Source: Patella vulgata (lineage: Eukaryota > Mollusca > Gastropoda > Patellidae). From it: a DNA stretch of 64,000 bases. Shown piece after piece: positions 46,011-58,101 of the stretch (the stretch's first letter is position 1; each line of letters opens with the position of its first letter). The position numbers and the translations under genes are program-made. The DNA lies in contig NC_065882.2 in the NCBI RefSeq assembly GCF_932274485.2, forward strand, positions 54,163,431 through 54,227,430. The letters run 5' to 3'. A model generated the notes under the pieces. The model was not told the origin of the DNA. It made no database searches and saw only the letters and a program-made list of their open reading frames with translations.

Positions 46011-47330
46011 TATACTATTCAAAAAAAGTAGGGGATATTTGATTTTTAAGTGTTATTAAAGTCACCTAATGAAACTGACGAAGAAACAAATGACAAAATG
46101 AAATGAAGTTCACATTCATCGATTTATTCCAAATGATCGTTAGACTAAGTAAGGCACAGACTGACCATTATAAGGGTAAAATGATACCCGGGGTCAAACA
46201 GCAAAGTTACCACAGCATCACAACCAAGTCAGTAACGGGTAAATCCTCCTCTGTTTGCCAAACAAGCATTGATCCGACGTGGCATACTCCTAATGAGACG
46301 TCTAAGGTCATTTTGGTCCAGATTGTCCCATTCCTGTTGCAACGCAGCAGCAAGTTCTTGGACATTGGCAGGACGTTGACGTAACCTCTGTCCAAGCATG
46401 TCCCAGACATGCTCGATGGGGGAGAGGTCGGGACTCAGTGCTGGCCAAGGTAATGTGGTGATGTTCTGTTGTTGGAGGTAACCTGTAACGATCCTGGCCC
46501 TGTGACATCTTGCGTTGTCATCCTGGAAGATGAAACGGCCGCCATGACGTCGTTCGAACGGCACAACATGGACTGCCAAGATGTTGGCCCGGTAGTACTG
46601 GCCTGTAACCCGCCCTGCAACAACATGTAAAGCCGTTCTTCCAGCAACAGTGATGCCTCCCCACACCATAACAGAACCATCCCCAAATCGATCATGTCTG
46701 ATGACGTTAACGTCTTGGAAGCGCTCGTTTCGACGACGCCACACCCTCCTACGTCTGTCCAAAAAAAAACCAGTGAACCTTGACTCATCTGAAAACATCA
46801 CATTGCTCCAGCGTCGATTATCCCAGTGTTGACGATCCCTACACCAACGACGTCTTGCCTGAATGTGATGATCTCTCAAACAAGGGATCACGCGAGGACG
46901 TCGGGCGCGAAGGTGACCCCTATGCAGTCGATTCCGAATCGTCTGGCCACTCACTCTCACACCAGTGTCTGTTTGAAGACAAGCGCTGATCTGATTTGCT
47001 GTGATGACACGATTTCTCAAGGCCAAGGTACGGTTAAATCGATCCTGGGCTTGAGTTGTCGCCCTTGGTCGACCTGAGCGTGGTCTGTCCTGTACAGATT
47101 GTGTATCACGGTATCTGGACCATAGCCTGCTTATGACAGACTGAGAAACATTCATCGTCCGCGCCAGAACCGCCTGTGTTGTGCCGATCTGTAGCATGCC
47201 AAGGGCACGTAACCTTTCATTTTGGGTAAGCCGACGCATATCAAAATTTGTTTTCTGGTCACTAAAACACTCAACGACAGATGTATGATCGAAAAAGCAT
47301 ATCTTACACCCCACTTATAAACTTTTGAAA
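46011..47330 (-). mobile_element. Tc1-type element, one TIR visible
   Basis: The 3' end lies on the left: TATACTATTCAAAAAAAGTA then GGGGATATT at 46011-46039. Near-identical ends occur at 60142 (TATACTCTTCAAAAAAATTA then GGGGATATTG) and, reversed, at 58309-58336. The transposase frame lies inside. The matching 5' TIR is expected a few hundred bases right of 47239, but I could not find it up to 47600. The copy is therefore probably cut close to its start codon, and the right boundary given is only approximate. Confidence 0.8.
46229..47239 (-). CDS. Tc1-type DD34E transposase, intact frame
   Basis: This enzyme would cut and rejoin element ends at TA targets in the nucleus. The ATG at 47239 starts MRRLTQNERLRALGML; upstream codons in frame begin at a GTG and are probably not translated. 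The product is 336 residues, the usual Tc1 size. From this start, an N-terminal helix-turn-helix (about residues 5-43, VSQSVISRLWSRYR) is followed by the GRPR motif (56-59) and a second HTH-like region. The catalytic domain follows: MFSDESRF with D151, FQDDNARCH with D241, and LSPDLSPIEHVWD with E276. D241 and E276 are separated by 34 residues, hence DD34E. There is no internal stop. The C-terminus RLIRSMPRRINACL matches the fragment at 57931-58101, and the N-terminus matches 60463-60609. It may be active as protein although its own element appears to lack one TIR. Confidence 0.93.
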   Translation of the reverse strand: MRRLTQNERLRALGMLQIGTTQAVLARTMNVSQSVISRLWSRYRDTQSVQDRPRSGRPRATTQAQDRFNRTLALRNRVITANQISACLQTDTGVRVSGQTIRNRLHRGHLRARRPRVIPCLRDHHIQARRRWCRDRQHWDNRRWSNVMFSDESRFTGFFLDRRRRVWRRRNERFQDVNVIRHDRFGDGSVMVWGGITVAGRTALHVVAGRVTGQYYRANILAVHVVPFERRHGGRFIFQDDNARCHRARIVTGYLQQQNITTLPWPALSPDLSPIEHVWDMLGQRLRQRPANVQELAAALQQEWDNLDQNDLRRLIRSMPRRINACLANRGGFTRY

Positions 47331-47339
47331 ATGTTATTG

Positions 47340-49600
47340 ACTTAAATGTTCACCACTCATATTGAACCTTTACACGTCTACATCTCAGTGACGGATTTGT
47401 AAGTTGGTCTCAAATTTTGTACATAATTTAACTGTATAGTCAAATAGGGAACTGAAAACTATTTTTCTAACCACCAGTGAATATCTCCAAAGTTTTAATG
47501 CTTCTTTAAGTGGCAGCTAAGAAGGATTTTGGGGGGATTTATATAGCTTGTCTGTTCTAGCCTGAAGTAATTTTTATTGGATTTACATTTGGTCTAGTGA
47601 TTTGGTGGGAATAAAAGCCCATGAATATCTCATCTAGAAATTACCTGTACATGTTAAATACACCTAAACTCAGGGGGATAATGTTTCTCTTGGGAAATTA
47701 GCCATATGATTTTCGCCTCTATATAACAATATGGAATATACAATTAACATATTATTCTCAAATTGATGTTGTCAATATCATACACTACATTTCTACATAA
47801 ACCACCTGATTTTTGCATATATACATATTAGACAATATGAACAATAGAATTAACATATTATTTTCAACCTGACCTAATATATAAGTACAATGTTGTCAAC
47901 ATCACATGCTACATTTCTATGTAATCATGGAAAACAACTGTTTTGTGGTTTCTTAAAGTGATGTCTGGCCTCAGTATGTGTATTCATTCCCTCCACACTT
48001 ATATTATATCACTCAGAGTTGCATATATAAATCAACAATAAAATATCCATATTTGTAATAAAGACAGTAATCAATAGCTCACCTTACAATGATCTTTACA
48101 TCATAAACTTGTATCATTTACTTCCAACGGATGCACTTCGTAATTTGTGTATAGAGGAATGTCAAGACTGTACAGATTTAGTAGAAAAAGCTGATATTAC
48201 ATTAGAAAAACATTTATTATACATGCATACAGAACCATACACCAGGAGGACATTATTCATGTTATTCATAGTCTGTATACAAAATATAAAACATTCAGAT
48301 CTGACATCCATATTTTTATATACAAAGCACACTTTCAAGGTCTTAAATCCAGTTAGTTCAAAGGAGGAATGTGGTTTAACATCTCATTAACACAAATTAC
48401 TTACTTTGGTCATTTCTGTGGTTAGGTGTGCAATGCATAGCAAAGTTTGTGTTCCAACTGTCAATTGTTTCTGTGCATGACAGCAAGTATATGGATGGAC
48501 CTTGGGGTTTTTTTTCCTATCAAATCCAATGGGCAAACTTTTCTACCATCCCCACCTGACTGGTTGGAACCTAGTTTGAAGTTTCCAAAGCTTCTTCTCA
48601 TCCATTATACTCTCCCAGATGAACTAGAAGAAGACTGGATGGAAACATTCCATTTCCCCGCACACAAAGCAGGCAAACACGAATGTCATTTTTCTATTTT
48701 CTATTTATAGTCTATCTCTCTATCCTTTTTACCCCTCTTGCTTGGCCATTTTTGTTCATTTTTTGGTTTAGAATTAAGAATACTGTTTGAACTGACATTT
48801 TTCTGCCTGGTTTTGGTGAACATTTATGCTGTGAACTTCTTTCAACTTCATTTTATCAAGAAATTGATTAAAAGATTAAAACAGCTGGCTACTACAAAAT
48901 AATTAAACTACAAATTTCAAAGATACCTGTGATGTTTGAAATGTTTCAATCACTGATCATGAAATATTTGCAATTTCATTAATAATAAGACTTTAATGAC
49001 CCATTTATTAAAAGGGTTGATTATCAATTAAATACAGCATTTCTTTTTTACATTAATTTTATCAATCGAATTCACACTTCTTGCAAGTTCTGTATATGTA
49101 AAACATAGCTATTAGCCATATTCATTTAACGATATTAGTTATGCAAGCAAGTTAGATTTATTCAGACAGTGACATTTTTAACAGATGGGCATGCAAGTTT
49201 CAATATAATTCCCTACAATCATTTTTGTGCTTGTATGATCCCCAAGGTTACTGGTAATATATTCCTTTCATCTCAGATTTTCTAATAAACAAAATATTAT
49301 TGGCATTTTAAGAGATACTGAGTGTTTGAAAGATAGCAGTATTTGAAAAACATTCCAATATTTGAATATTTTTGATACACTTTGTTTCAAACCCTTTAAA
49401 TCTTTTTGCAGAACTTAGATATTGACAAAATTAAGAAAGAATCTTAAATTCTAGAAAAAAAATTCCCATGAACTTGGAGTGCTACTTTGTTTAAAAAGTA
49501 GTTGTATTTAGGAGATAAACAGGAAGTGTTTATTGAGATTGTAGCCAAAAATATTTAACATTTTTCTTGGAATTCTTTCTTTTGCGATATTTGACGGTTT
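47340..49600. other. No firm gene; diverged local repeats
   Basis: 47708-47923 is a diverged tandem duplication: AATTAACATATTATT at 47742 and 47848, and TGTTGTCAA(T/C)ATCA at 47767 and 47891. 48690-48830 resembles 50620-50760 (TTCTATTTATAGTCT, GCCATTTTTGTT, then TTCTGCC(T/A)GGTTTT), a dispersed repeat of about 140 bp. Plus frames at 48109-48390 and 48447-48710 have plausible amino-acid composition, but I see no domain or splice support. Confidence 0.4.
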
Positions 49601-49603
49601 TAA

Positions 49604-49658
49604 TGACGTAAATACCAAAGACAACAATTTTGACGTAATGAAAATATCTGTGACGTAA
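49604..49658. promoter_or_regulatory. Cluster of three TGACGTAA bZIP-like sites
   Basis: TGACGTAA occurs at 49604-49611, 49631-49638 and 49651-49658, all in the same orientation within 55 bp. TGACGTAA is a known recognition variant for CREB/ATF and PAR-type bZIP factors. Three exact copies so close together in AT-rich DNA are unlikely by chance. A GC-richer stretch (CACTCCCTCCCGCTCAATTT) follows, but no clear TATA box or exon identifies the target gene. Confidence 0.45.
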
Positions 49659-52600
49659 TAAGATAACACTCCCTCCCGCTCAATTTGGTTCACTAAGCGA
49701 CTGGTTAATTGTGTTGGTTTGAAAAGGGAGGTCACTCTGCGATAATTTTGAAGATCGAAACAGAAATAGTAAGTGTATTTTATGTACTTTTTAAATGATT
49801 ATGAACTCCAGCAGTGACTAGGTTCGAAATAAATTGCATATCATGTTTGATAAATGTCCATACACTCGTGTGACCATGTAGATATATGCTGTGTGACGTA
49901 CACATGCGGTTGCTATGCTTACTTGTGTTGTCATTTCGATGGTGTGATTTTTTTTTTCGCAAAAAAACCTGTGTATGAAAATAAGTCTCTGTCCTATTCA
50001 TATCAGTGTCTTGTATATTTTTTTTTTTTTAAATATATCACCATCAGTTATTTACGGTCCATAGGGAGTTCAATAAATTGTAGTATTTTTATTCACTTGT
50101 TGAAAATCTTCAATTTTGACCAGTCTGATTATGACACAATGACCATAGCAACCATTATTAATTGTCAGACCAGCCTTGAAATGAAATTTACTTATTATCT
50201 TTCAAATACACTCACTAACTTTAGTTTTTGTGCATTTCAGGTGTGTGTTTCAATAAGCCAATGGTTGAATTTCATTGTTGATGACATACAAGAAAAAAAA
50301 TCATGAAGATTTCCTAGAGAATAAAGTTTTGAGGTGTAGAATTTTTGGCCACTGCAAACAGAAAATATTACCCAGAAAATATCCATTCGCAGTGAGTCGT
50401 CCAGGAAATTTAGAGGACTGTTATACTCATTCAAAGCCACTTTTCGAAAAATCAGAATCCAAGAAATTTCCATTTTGGACTACAATTTGCAGTTGTATTT
50501 TCACTGTTTATAAAACTGTTGCTTAGAATAAATGGGTATCTATGCCAAAAAGACTTTTGCTGATATATGAATTATTAGAAACAAATAGAATGGAGTCAAC
50601 CATTTACATGTACTGTGGTTCCTTCTATTTATAGTCTTTCTCTCTCCCTCTGTTTTCCCCCTATTTGCATCGCCATTTTTGTTGACTTTTTGGTCAAGAA
50701 TCAAAGAAAATCATTTCAATTGACATTTTCTGCCAGGTTTTTGTAAACATTTGTGGGAAAGATAATGGAGTTATGAGATTGGTTAAAGTGGTATGTACAG
50801 CAGATAGTTAAATGTTTGCAATCCAACAAAAATTTGGGAAAAAGTCTGAGTCAGGCAAGGAAACAAGAATTAACATAGAATTCGTTGAGGAAATTAATGG
50901 TAAAAGTCATTATACTTGTATATGTGGCTATCAAGTATTTGCCTTATAGGTTTTGCACTCCAGACAGTTTTTTTCCTGTTATGTTCCTTCCTGAAATACA
51001 ATATTAAATATTTAAGAAATGTTATTTGTACTTTTGTAGACACTTTTACTTTCAGATTCATTGTCATTATCAGATACATTTAAGCTGTCGGTCTTTAAAA
51101 TGAGAACTCTGAAATGAAAATATGGCGAATGGATTAATCCCCATAATTTCTAGTTACTTGTTTTAGTTTTGACCCCTAGAGATTTATACAGATTTATAAC
51201 AAATCATACCCTTCAAAATAAAACTAACAATCAGTCTGTATCCTGGGCCAAGGCTATTTACAATTCTGGTAACAGGGACTGAAACCACATAATTACTAGC
51301 AAGTCCCAGAGCTTAATGGCCATCTACACCAACTACAATTGATTCATGACACTTAATCACTGATTTAAAGATGGTCAACAATATATCATCCATACAATCA
51401 ATCATATAATAAATCATGTGGGCGTTATATATATGATGGGCTAGCCTGCAGTATTTTTGAGACTAACATGAAATTCCTTTCTTTTTGTAGCATGCAGATC
51501 ATAACTAAATGAGTCATTATTTAATTGAAGTACACTACTATAGTTTATTAAAAGCTAATTGGCTTGGTTTTATCCTACTGATGTATGGCTTTTGTTGAAT
51601 CTACACTAAGCAACCTATAGTGCAATATTGTTCAACTTATTTTCATCATGTTCACCAATCCCAAAGGTATCATTAAAAATTTCCACAATATATTTCTTTT
51701 AATTGAAAATCATCTCATTTGCACTTCAACATGTATATCGTCTTTGAAATTATCCATCTTGAAGATATTATTGTAATAAATAACGTTAATCAATATCTTT
51801 AGCCTTTTATTGGAACACACTACTGTAACACCTGTTTATTAGAATATTTCTTCAGTAAATTATACAATAACTGGGGAAGCATATGTTGACAAGAAAATTG
51901 ATATGAATCAAAATTATATTAAAGTATTATAAAGGAGGATTTGTAATTTGTACCTGAGAAGCTTACTTTGTGAGTTGTACAAGTGTGTGACTTTTATCAT
52001 TATTGTCAGCCTTTTATGTAAGTGTCACATGTTGAAGATATCGAGCTGAGCCCAGGTATTGTTTAAATGTTCATTTCTCGTTTCTATGACATAACTATAT
52101 ACTTAATATCTACATACTTAAAACCAAAAAAAATGATTCAGGGTATACCTATTCATTCTAGCACACCTGATACCACTTTTCATTTACTTGGGAAATTCAC
52201 ACAGCTAACAATACTACTGGATACTGTCCTCTATATATCTTTGGCTTTTGAAATCCCAGACCAAACTGTCACTCCATTAGCTATAAGAAGTTACGGATTT
52301 TACAAGGCAGGATGTGCCTATTCTTTCTAAAACAGTCCATATTGCTAATGATTTCTGTTCTGCTTTTGTATTATTAAAATTATAATAATGGACACACACT
52401 TACGTTTTAATTGGTGGTATTTTTATAAATCCTTCGAAGACCATGTGTCAAATTATATTTCCTTTTGATACTCATACAGTGGGAATGGGTGGCAGAGTGG
52501 TCTTATTCATGCATTTTAGATCATATTGGTCTGTCATTTGAGTCAAGTATTGTGTACATTACAGTGAGTAGGGCTGCTTGGTGAACCTTATAGATTTAAA

Positions 52601-53274
52601 GACCATTGTGTGCATGGGAATTGTTACAATAAATATACAGGTATACCATATGTTATTCCTGGAATCATCTCTGTCTCACACACACACACACACTTATTCA
52701 TTGAATGTGACCAGTCCAGGGTATGTTATCATGTCTATCTTAATTAAATGAATATTTAATTATATTAACGAATCCATGCATTAATGTTATCTCTAGCACA
52801 TATAGTTGATTACACACCACAACTTTTCATACTTCATGTGGAATTCCAAGTTGGTGACATGCTGCAATCAGTCTAAAACCTTGGGAGACAATTTGTATTG
52901 CATGATCCTCTTTTACTCAATTTATTTTAAAGCTAACCAGTAAATTAATTCAATTGGAAGTCACTTAAATCATTTGTTTGCTGTTAAGAACAGCATAGTC
53001 AAATGAACAAGTCTGATCAGTCCACACCAGCCAGAGACAAATCCAAAGTTACATCAATTGAATGTGAGGTTAAGAAACTAATTGTTATATAATCGAAGAA
53101 ACTCGACTAAATTAATATTATTCTGGATATAAATAACTGTTCGACAAAATCCATAAACATCACCATGACTTTTGGTTCTTGGTGCTAAAATTATTTGTTC
53201 ATTATTTAAATGGATCGTGATTAATTTCTTCCCATTTTAAACTTTAGATACATTTCTATTACTAATTCTAGACT
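49659..53274. other. No gene recognised
   Basis: AT-rich DNA. A short (CA)n run lies at about 52676-52693, and T-runs near 49950 and 50018. A plus frame at 50275-50526 and one at 52067-52330 were examined; the latter reads like a decayed repeat-derived coding fragment, but I cannot name it. Confidence 0.4.
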
Positions 53275-53853
53275 AACAAGCGGTTGTGATGCAAGATGCA
53301 CCCAGAATTTGCAAGAGATGGACAGAGAACAAGCTAAAAACAAAACGATTTTTCATACAATCGGTAACAATAATCAAAAAAGAATAAAAAATGTTACAGT
53401 CTGATACTTGCAAGTATCAAAAGAAACACAGATATATAAACATACATTTTAAGTTTCATCAAAGTTGGATAAAAATTGTGACCTCTAGAGGGTCCACATC
53501 CTTGGTATTGCATGCTTTTACATGCTTATGTGCAGCAGCCATTATGTTGGGCAGCTCGTCCTGATTTTCACGAAATTCAAACTCAATCGTCTTTATGGTG
53601 TGACAGGGATATATTGATATGGCTTTTTAAATCAGATAAAAATTGTGATCTCTAGAATTGTGACCTCCAAAGGGTCCCCACAGCCTTGGTATTACATACC
53701 TTTTCATTATTTGCGTACATTGATTGATCATTTTGACAGGCAGTTTCACAAAATTCAAACTCAACCATCATTATGGTGGAACAGTGATATATTTAAATGG
53801 ACAGATAGGGGCGACAACAATTTAAGACCACATGAAAATGTGGATGTATAAAA
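53275..53853 (+). mobile_element. Short HPE element with both ends, about 0.58 kb
   Basis: The 5' end is worn (AACAAGCGGTTGTGATGCAA then GATGCACCCAGAATTTGCAA). A few core A half-units follow. The 3' end is GGGGCGACAACAATTTAAGA, then CCACAT, GAAA, ATGTGGATGTAT and an A-run. The left hairpin arm is partly lost. This is an old copy with a contracted core. Confidence 0.78.
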
Positions 53854-55909
53854 ATTTGGAAAATAGTGGTGCAAAACGACATTGTATTGAATGAGACCTA
53901 AAACTACCGTGCGGTACAAAGAATAAAGAGATTTCTATATTTCCTTGTTGGTGATTAGGATTAGTCATGTGAACTTCCCAAAGTGTAAGCATGTATTCTA
54001 TAAAGATCAAGCATGCCCAACCTTTAAGCACACCTGTTATTATATCCATTTATTTACACTGAAGAAGAGTGTTTCTAGTAAGGTATACAAGATACCAAAT
54101 TAGGGATAGGTTTGTTTGTCCCATTTTGCAAATCATGTGTTAAGAATTACATGGTAGTAAATCAAACATTTTACTAAAGAAAATCCATTACATACTGATA
54201 ACTTTTCATATAAACTTTGTAAAACAGACCCTGGTACTTAGCTGTCATAGCAAAATTTCAACAAAATTACGAATTCCAAGTACAATATCTAAAACAAGGG
54301 CTCATTTCATGTCTAACCCACATAAATAGCATGTTCGAAACTGTGTCATAAAATAACTATTTTTAAGTATGTTGAGGTGTAAAATACAGCTATGAGTTGT
54401 TCGTTTTATGTGACTTTTAGGATGCTTGAAATTCTGCCAGATCACAATGGTCCCTTATGTAATTCATCCAATGATCTATATGTCTGGATATTTTGAGCAG
54501 TTCATCCAAACATACATGTACGTGATAGCAACCACTCAAAAAATAAAAGAGTTTCTTTTTTTTAATTTTTGTAAGAGATCACTAACAAATAAAAAGATTT
54601 TTTGTACTTAGCAAAATTAATCTAGTTGAATTATATTAATATCTACAAATATTGAGTTAGGAAGAAGTCTTGAACTATCAGTTTTAATATAAATCATAAA
54701 TCTTATTCCATGTAAGTTCTGTGTTACCATCTGGGATTTTTGGCAGACACTTTAAAACCAGAAATCGAAGACAATGAATGAAACCTTCAATTGTAAGTTC
54801 AGGCATCTGAACTTTCTTTGTGTTCAGAACAATAAAATGTAACCTTTATGAAACTTCAACAATAGTCCAATTCCAAATAAAAGTATTTCTTTGAAATACC
54901 CAATATTATGATATTCTTGAATTCTGTATTTGTTACAATAAAGTTGTTAAATTCCCGGACTCTGCATGTACAAGGAGATGCAAGCTTTTCATTTTTAATC
55001 TAACAATTTTATTTATTGGAACCATTACTGTGCTGTCAATATATAGTGCATTGATCAGCAAACTTTAAGCAGTCATGTACATTAAACCATTCTTGCTATT
55101 ATCAGATAGACTTGCCAACCAGTAAATACTCGTGGGTCTCATTACTTGTTAGAAGATTTTCACTTGAATATTTACTCCAACAGTGAACATGTACCCATAT
55201 AAATTAGATTAAAGGTAAAAAGAATTATTAATATGATTAGTATTGAATAAAACATGTTATGAAGATCACCTTTTAAATGGTATAGAAATAAAACAGATAT
55301 TTAGCATGTCCTGTGGAAATCAATCTATTACATGTTTAGGAAGGAGAATTTTACACAGGCAAATTTAATTAAAACTTCAATGTTGTCTGTACTCTTTATT
55401 CTTTACCATTCATTGCCTAGGGCTTATACCATGTTAAAAAAATGTTAATCAAAAAGGCAGTTAATTAGATGCAATCAAAGTTAAATATCTCGAATACAAA
55501 TCTTTGAGTAAAATACTATTCCATATACTGTAACAGTGCATATTGACAAAATATGCACAATATTTTATTTTAGATATTTAATTTTTATGTATTTTTAATT
55601 ATGTATAGTTTATAGAATATATAGTTTATTTTAAATGTATATATGTTTATTAAGGACAGCGAATGAATAATCCCCTAATAAGCATAACTCAACATTGACG
55701 CTGATGGGTGTAAAAAGATTTTAAACAATATTATATAATTGTATACACGTATCAAAGAGCTTTAATAGAGGGTCCTTTATTGTTTGTTTATCTAGATGTA
55801 ATTAAGGAAGATTAATGGTGACAGCTTAAACTTTTAAAACAATACGCTAGGATTAAACTAACGCTATTACTCAATGTCGTTACCTGACATATTTAACCAA
55901 GCGAGTCTC
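53854..55909. other. No gene recognised
   Basis: AT-rich unique DNA with short frames only. Confidence 0.4.
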
Positions 55910-55914
55910 GATCT

Positions 55915-56070
55915 GGCCAATCAGACTTCGTATCGAGAAATGGGCGTCTTTCGTTAATTGTTTTCCACCAATCATAAATGAGTTTAATCTTACACGTGGC
56001 ATCCTTAACAGTACCGCGACTTTTGGAAGATATAAATAAGCTAGCTCAAAGTTACCATTTATCTTCACTT
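55915..56070 (+). promoter_or_regulatory. Candidate TATA/CCAAT promoter
   Basis: Two CCAAT boxes (GGCCAATCAGA near 55916, ACCAATCATA near 55968), an E-box-like ACACGTGG (about 55992-55999) and a strong TATA box TATAAATAAG (56031-56040) are ordered as in a metazoan promoter. A start site would fall near 56060-56070, where TCTTCACTT fits an initiator. The downstream leader is AT-rich and its first ATGs open only very short frames, so any coding exon must lie further on. The 62-codon minus frame here is likely a shadow. Confidence 0.35.
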
Positions 56071-56381
56071 AATAAAGTACTTAGAAACTTCAATATTGGA
56101 TCCTTATATTCAGATAAAACCAACCCGAAGAACCCACTTTTACAATACACATGATCTCCTGGCAGTATTAAACATATGACCAAAGTGATAATTGAACAAA
56201 GCTTCGATCCCATTGTATGAATATGTTTCCCTGCAAACCATATTTCTTTCTAACAATACTTTATTTACATGTATCATCGTTGTATGATAACCATTTGTGG
56301 GTAGTTATTCAAAGAACAAGTTAACGATCTAGATTTCTGAAGTCTCAAAAAAGTAAAGTTAAAAACATGTACATACTACTT

Positions 56382-56567
56382 TTCTGCACCAACCGGGATA
56401 ATGAAGAAGGGCATACACCTTGTATCGTGCTATGATGGTAATTTTACCTGGACTGCAGAGTTTCTGTCCACTCTTCATTAAATTTGACTTGCCATTAGTG
56501 TTTTTACCTGCACTTCAATGTATAAATCAGACCTCAGGTTTTCATCCCATCCAAAGAGCTTGGGTTT
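56382..56567 (-). repeat. SINE-A internal fragment, old
   Basis: GATAATGAAGAAGGGCATAC, GTGCTATGATGGTAATTTTA and CAGGTTTTCATCCCATCCAA match, in reverse, body segments of SINE-A. The tail and head are not recognisable, and the divergence is high. Confidence 0.65.
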
Positions 56568-56591
56568 TAAGGGTGTTGTCTGATTCTAATT

Positions 56592-56872
56592 AATGAGAGA
56601 GAGAGAGAAATGGGGTTTAACGTCCACTTGACACAAACTAGGTCATTTTGGGACTAACATATTGTTTAATTTTATTTCAATAATTCGCTTGCGCGTAGGG
56701 GCCTTTAGCAGTGGGAGGAAACCGGAGGACCCGGAGAAAACCCACGAGGTTGGACAGGCGACCCTACTCCTTGTCACATACAACCAGGGATTCGAAACCA
56801 CGCCAGTTGACTCAATGACAGGCCGTATGATACAGCACGCACATGCTAACCATTCGGCCATCCAACCCCCCC
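56592..56872 (-). repeat. SINE-B, near full length
   Basis: Reference copy of family B. The plus strand starts with a (GA)n run and AAATGGGGTTTAACGTCCAC, which is the reversed 3' tail. It continues through the body (GTGGGAGGAAACCGGAGGAC, then CCGGAGAAAACCCACGAGG) and ends in the tRNA-like head. Minus-strand box A is TGGCCGAATGG (56850-56860) and box B GTTTCGAATCC (56788-56798). The tail block shared with SINE-A is ACGTTAAACCCCATTTC. The 195-codon minus frame across it (56643-57230) and the 117-codon plus frame are by-products. Confidence 0.88.
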
Positions 56873-57930
56873 TCATCCCATCCAAACGACCAGAGTTACT
56901 AGATACTGTTGTTTGCCAGGCCCTGAGCCACAGAATTCTAACTGCCATTATTTCTTTTACATGTACTCTAATGTGTACTAAGACATTGGCTTTATATACC
57001 ATCCTCTGTACATGATAGAACCTAGTGAGTGTTACCAGCAGAAAGTTTGAAGAATATTCGGGGGTGAGGGGGGCGATAATTTTGTATAAAATTGACTGAC
57101 AATTCTGGATTTCGATAAGGTTATGCCTTATGATTACCCACAATAATCCAAGCAAGTTTAAAAACAAATAGATTTCAAAATCTCTCACTTGTGTAGAGTT
57201 TACAACATTTGTGGATAAACCGCCAAACAAAATTTTAAGTGAGGGTATATGTATCTTACAGACAATATATAAAACATAAAAAGTCTATAAATTCCTCAGT
57301 TCAAACTAGATTTCATTTTTTTCTAATATTGCGTCTAATTACAATAACTGTTCATGAATTTTGTGTGTTGCATAACGGTTCATTCCATTAATAAAATGAC
57401 ATTGTCTATTTAATTATCCAATGAACAATCAACTAAAAGCAAAAATAGTTCAGATGAATGACTATAAAGAACTTCTCTCAAGGAAATAAAAAAAGCTTTC
57501 AGCAAATCATTGTTTCATGTTAAATTTTCTTTATTCAGTAAACACAAGCAAACTGATAAAATGTTGATGAATCTATTTTGAGGAATGTTTTTCTTCACTT
57601 AGAAATTACAGAATATAAAAGAAATAGAATATTTGTGCATTATACTGTACATGAATAATTAAAGATACTAAAGAAAGCTTAAGTCCATTATTATGAAAAA
57701 AATAGATAAATATCAAAGCCTTTTGGGAACTGTGTAAACACACTTAAAAATTATAAATAATAAAATAAATGCAAAATATCTCTCTTGTATATTAAAGGGG
57801 CATTATGTAAGATTTAGATAAAGAGTTGACCATTCTCACTATATTATTTCAAAAAGAGATACCTGTTAATGCAAAATGAATATACTGAAAATTTCTTTAT
57901 TTTTAGCGAAGTTATCAAAGGTTGTAGTTT
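56873..57930. other. No gene recognised
   Basis: AT-rich DNA between SINE-B and the Tc1 fragment, with no motif or repeat recognised. Confidence 0.4.
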
Positions 57931-58101
57931 TATCTTATCGGGAGACATGTTCGTGTTCGTCGACGTCAACGTCAACCGACCACACAGCAAGAATTGGCCG
58001 TGGCACTGCAAGAGGAGTGGGTCAGATTGCCCCAAATCATGATTGGACGGTTGATTAGGAGCATGCCACGACGAATCGCTGAATGTCTGAGGATTGGTTG
58101 A
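57931..58101 (+). pseudogene. Tc1 transposase C-terminal fragment
   Basis: Codons in frame with 57958 read GRHVRVRRRQRQPTTQQELA then VALQEEWVRLPQIM and IGRLIRSMPRRIAECLRIG, with a TGA at 58099-58101. This aligns with the end of the intact transposase at 46 kb (VQELAAALQQEWDNL, RLIRSMPRRINACL). No catalytic residue is retained. The differences indicate a related but distinct lineage rather than a copy of the 46 kb element. Confidence 0.88.

Noticed and set aside
46229-47314. 361-codon version of the transposase
   Set aside because: The first 25 codons begin at GTG and do not resemble Tc1 N-termini; the ATG at 47239 matches the family start and the fragment at 60463.
52067-52330. 87-codon plus frame as an exon
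   Set aside because: The second part looks vaguely like a decayed mobile-element coding fragment, but I could not place it in a family and no splice signals frame it.
52676-52693. (CA)n microsatellite
   Set aside because: Only about nine dinucleotides; noted but too ordinary for a finding.
56643-57230. 195-codon minus-strand frame as a gene
   Set aside because: Its C-terminal half is SINE-B read in frame; the same peptide end (RIIEIKLN and VLVPK-type) recurs in the SINE-B copy at 33263-33445.
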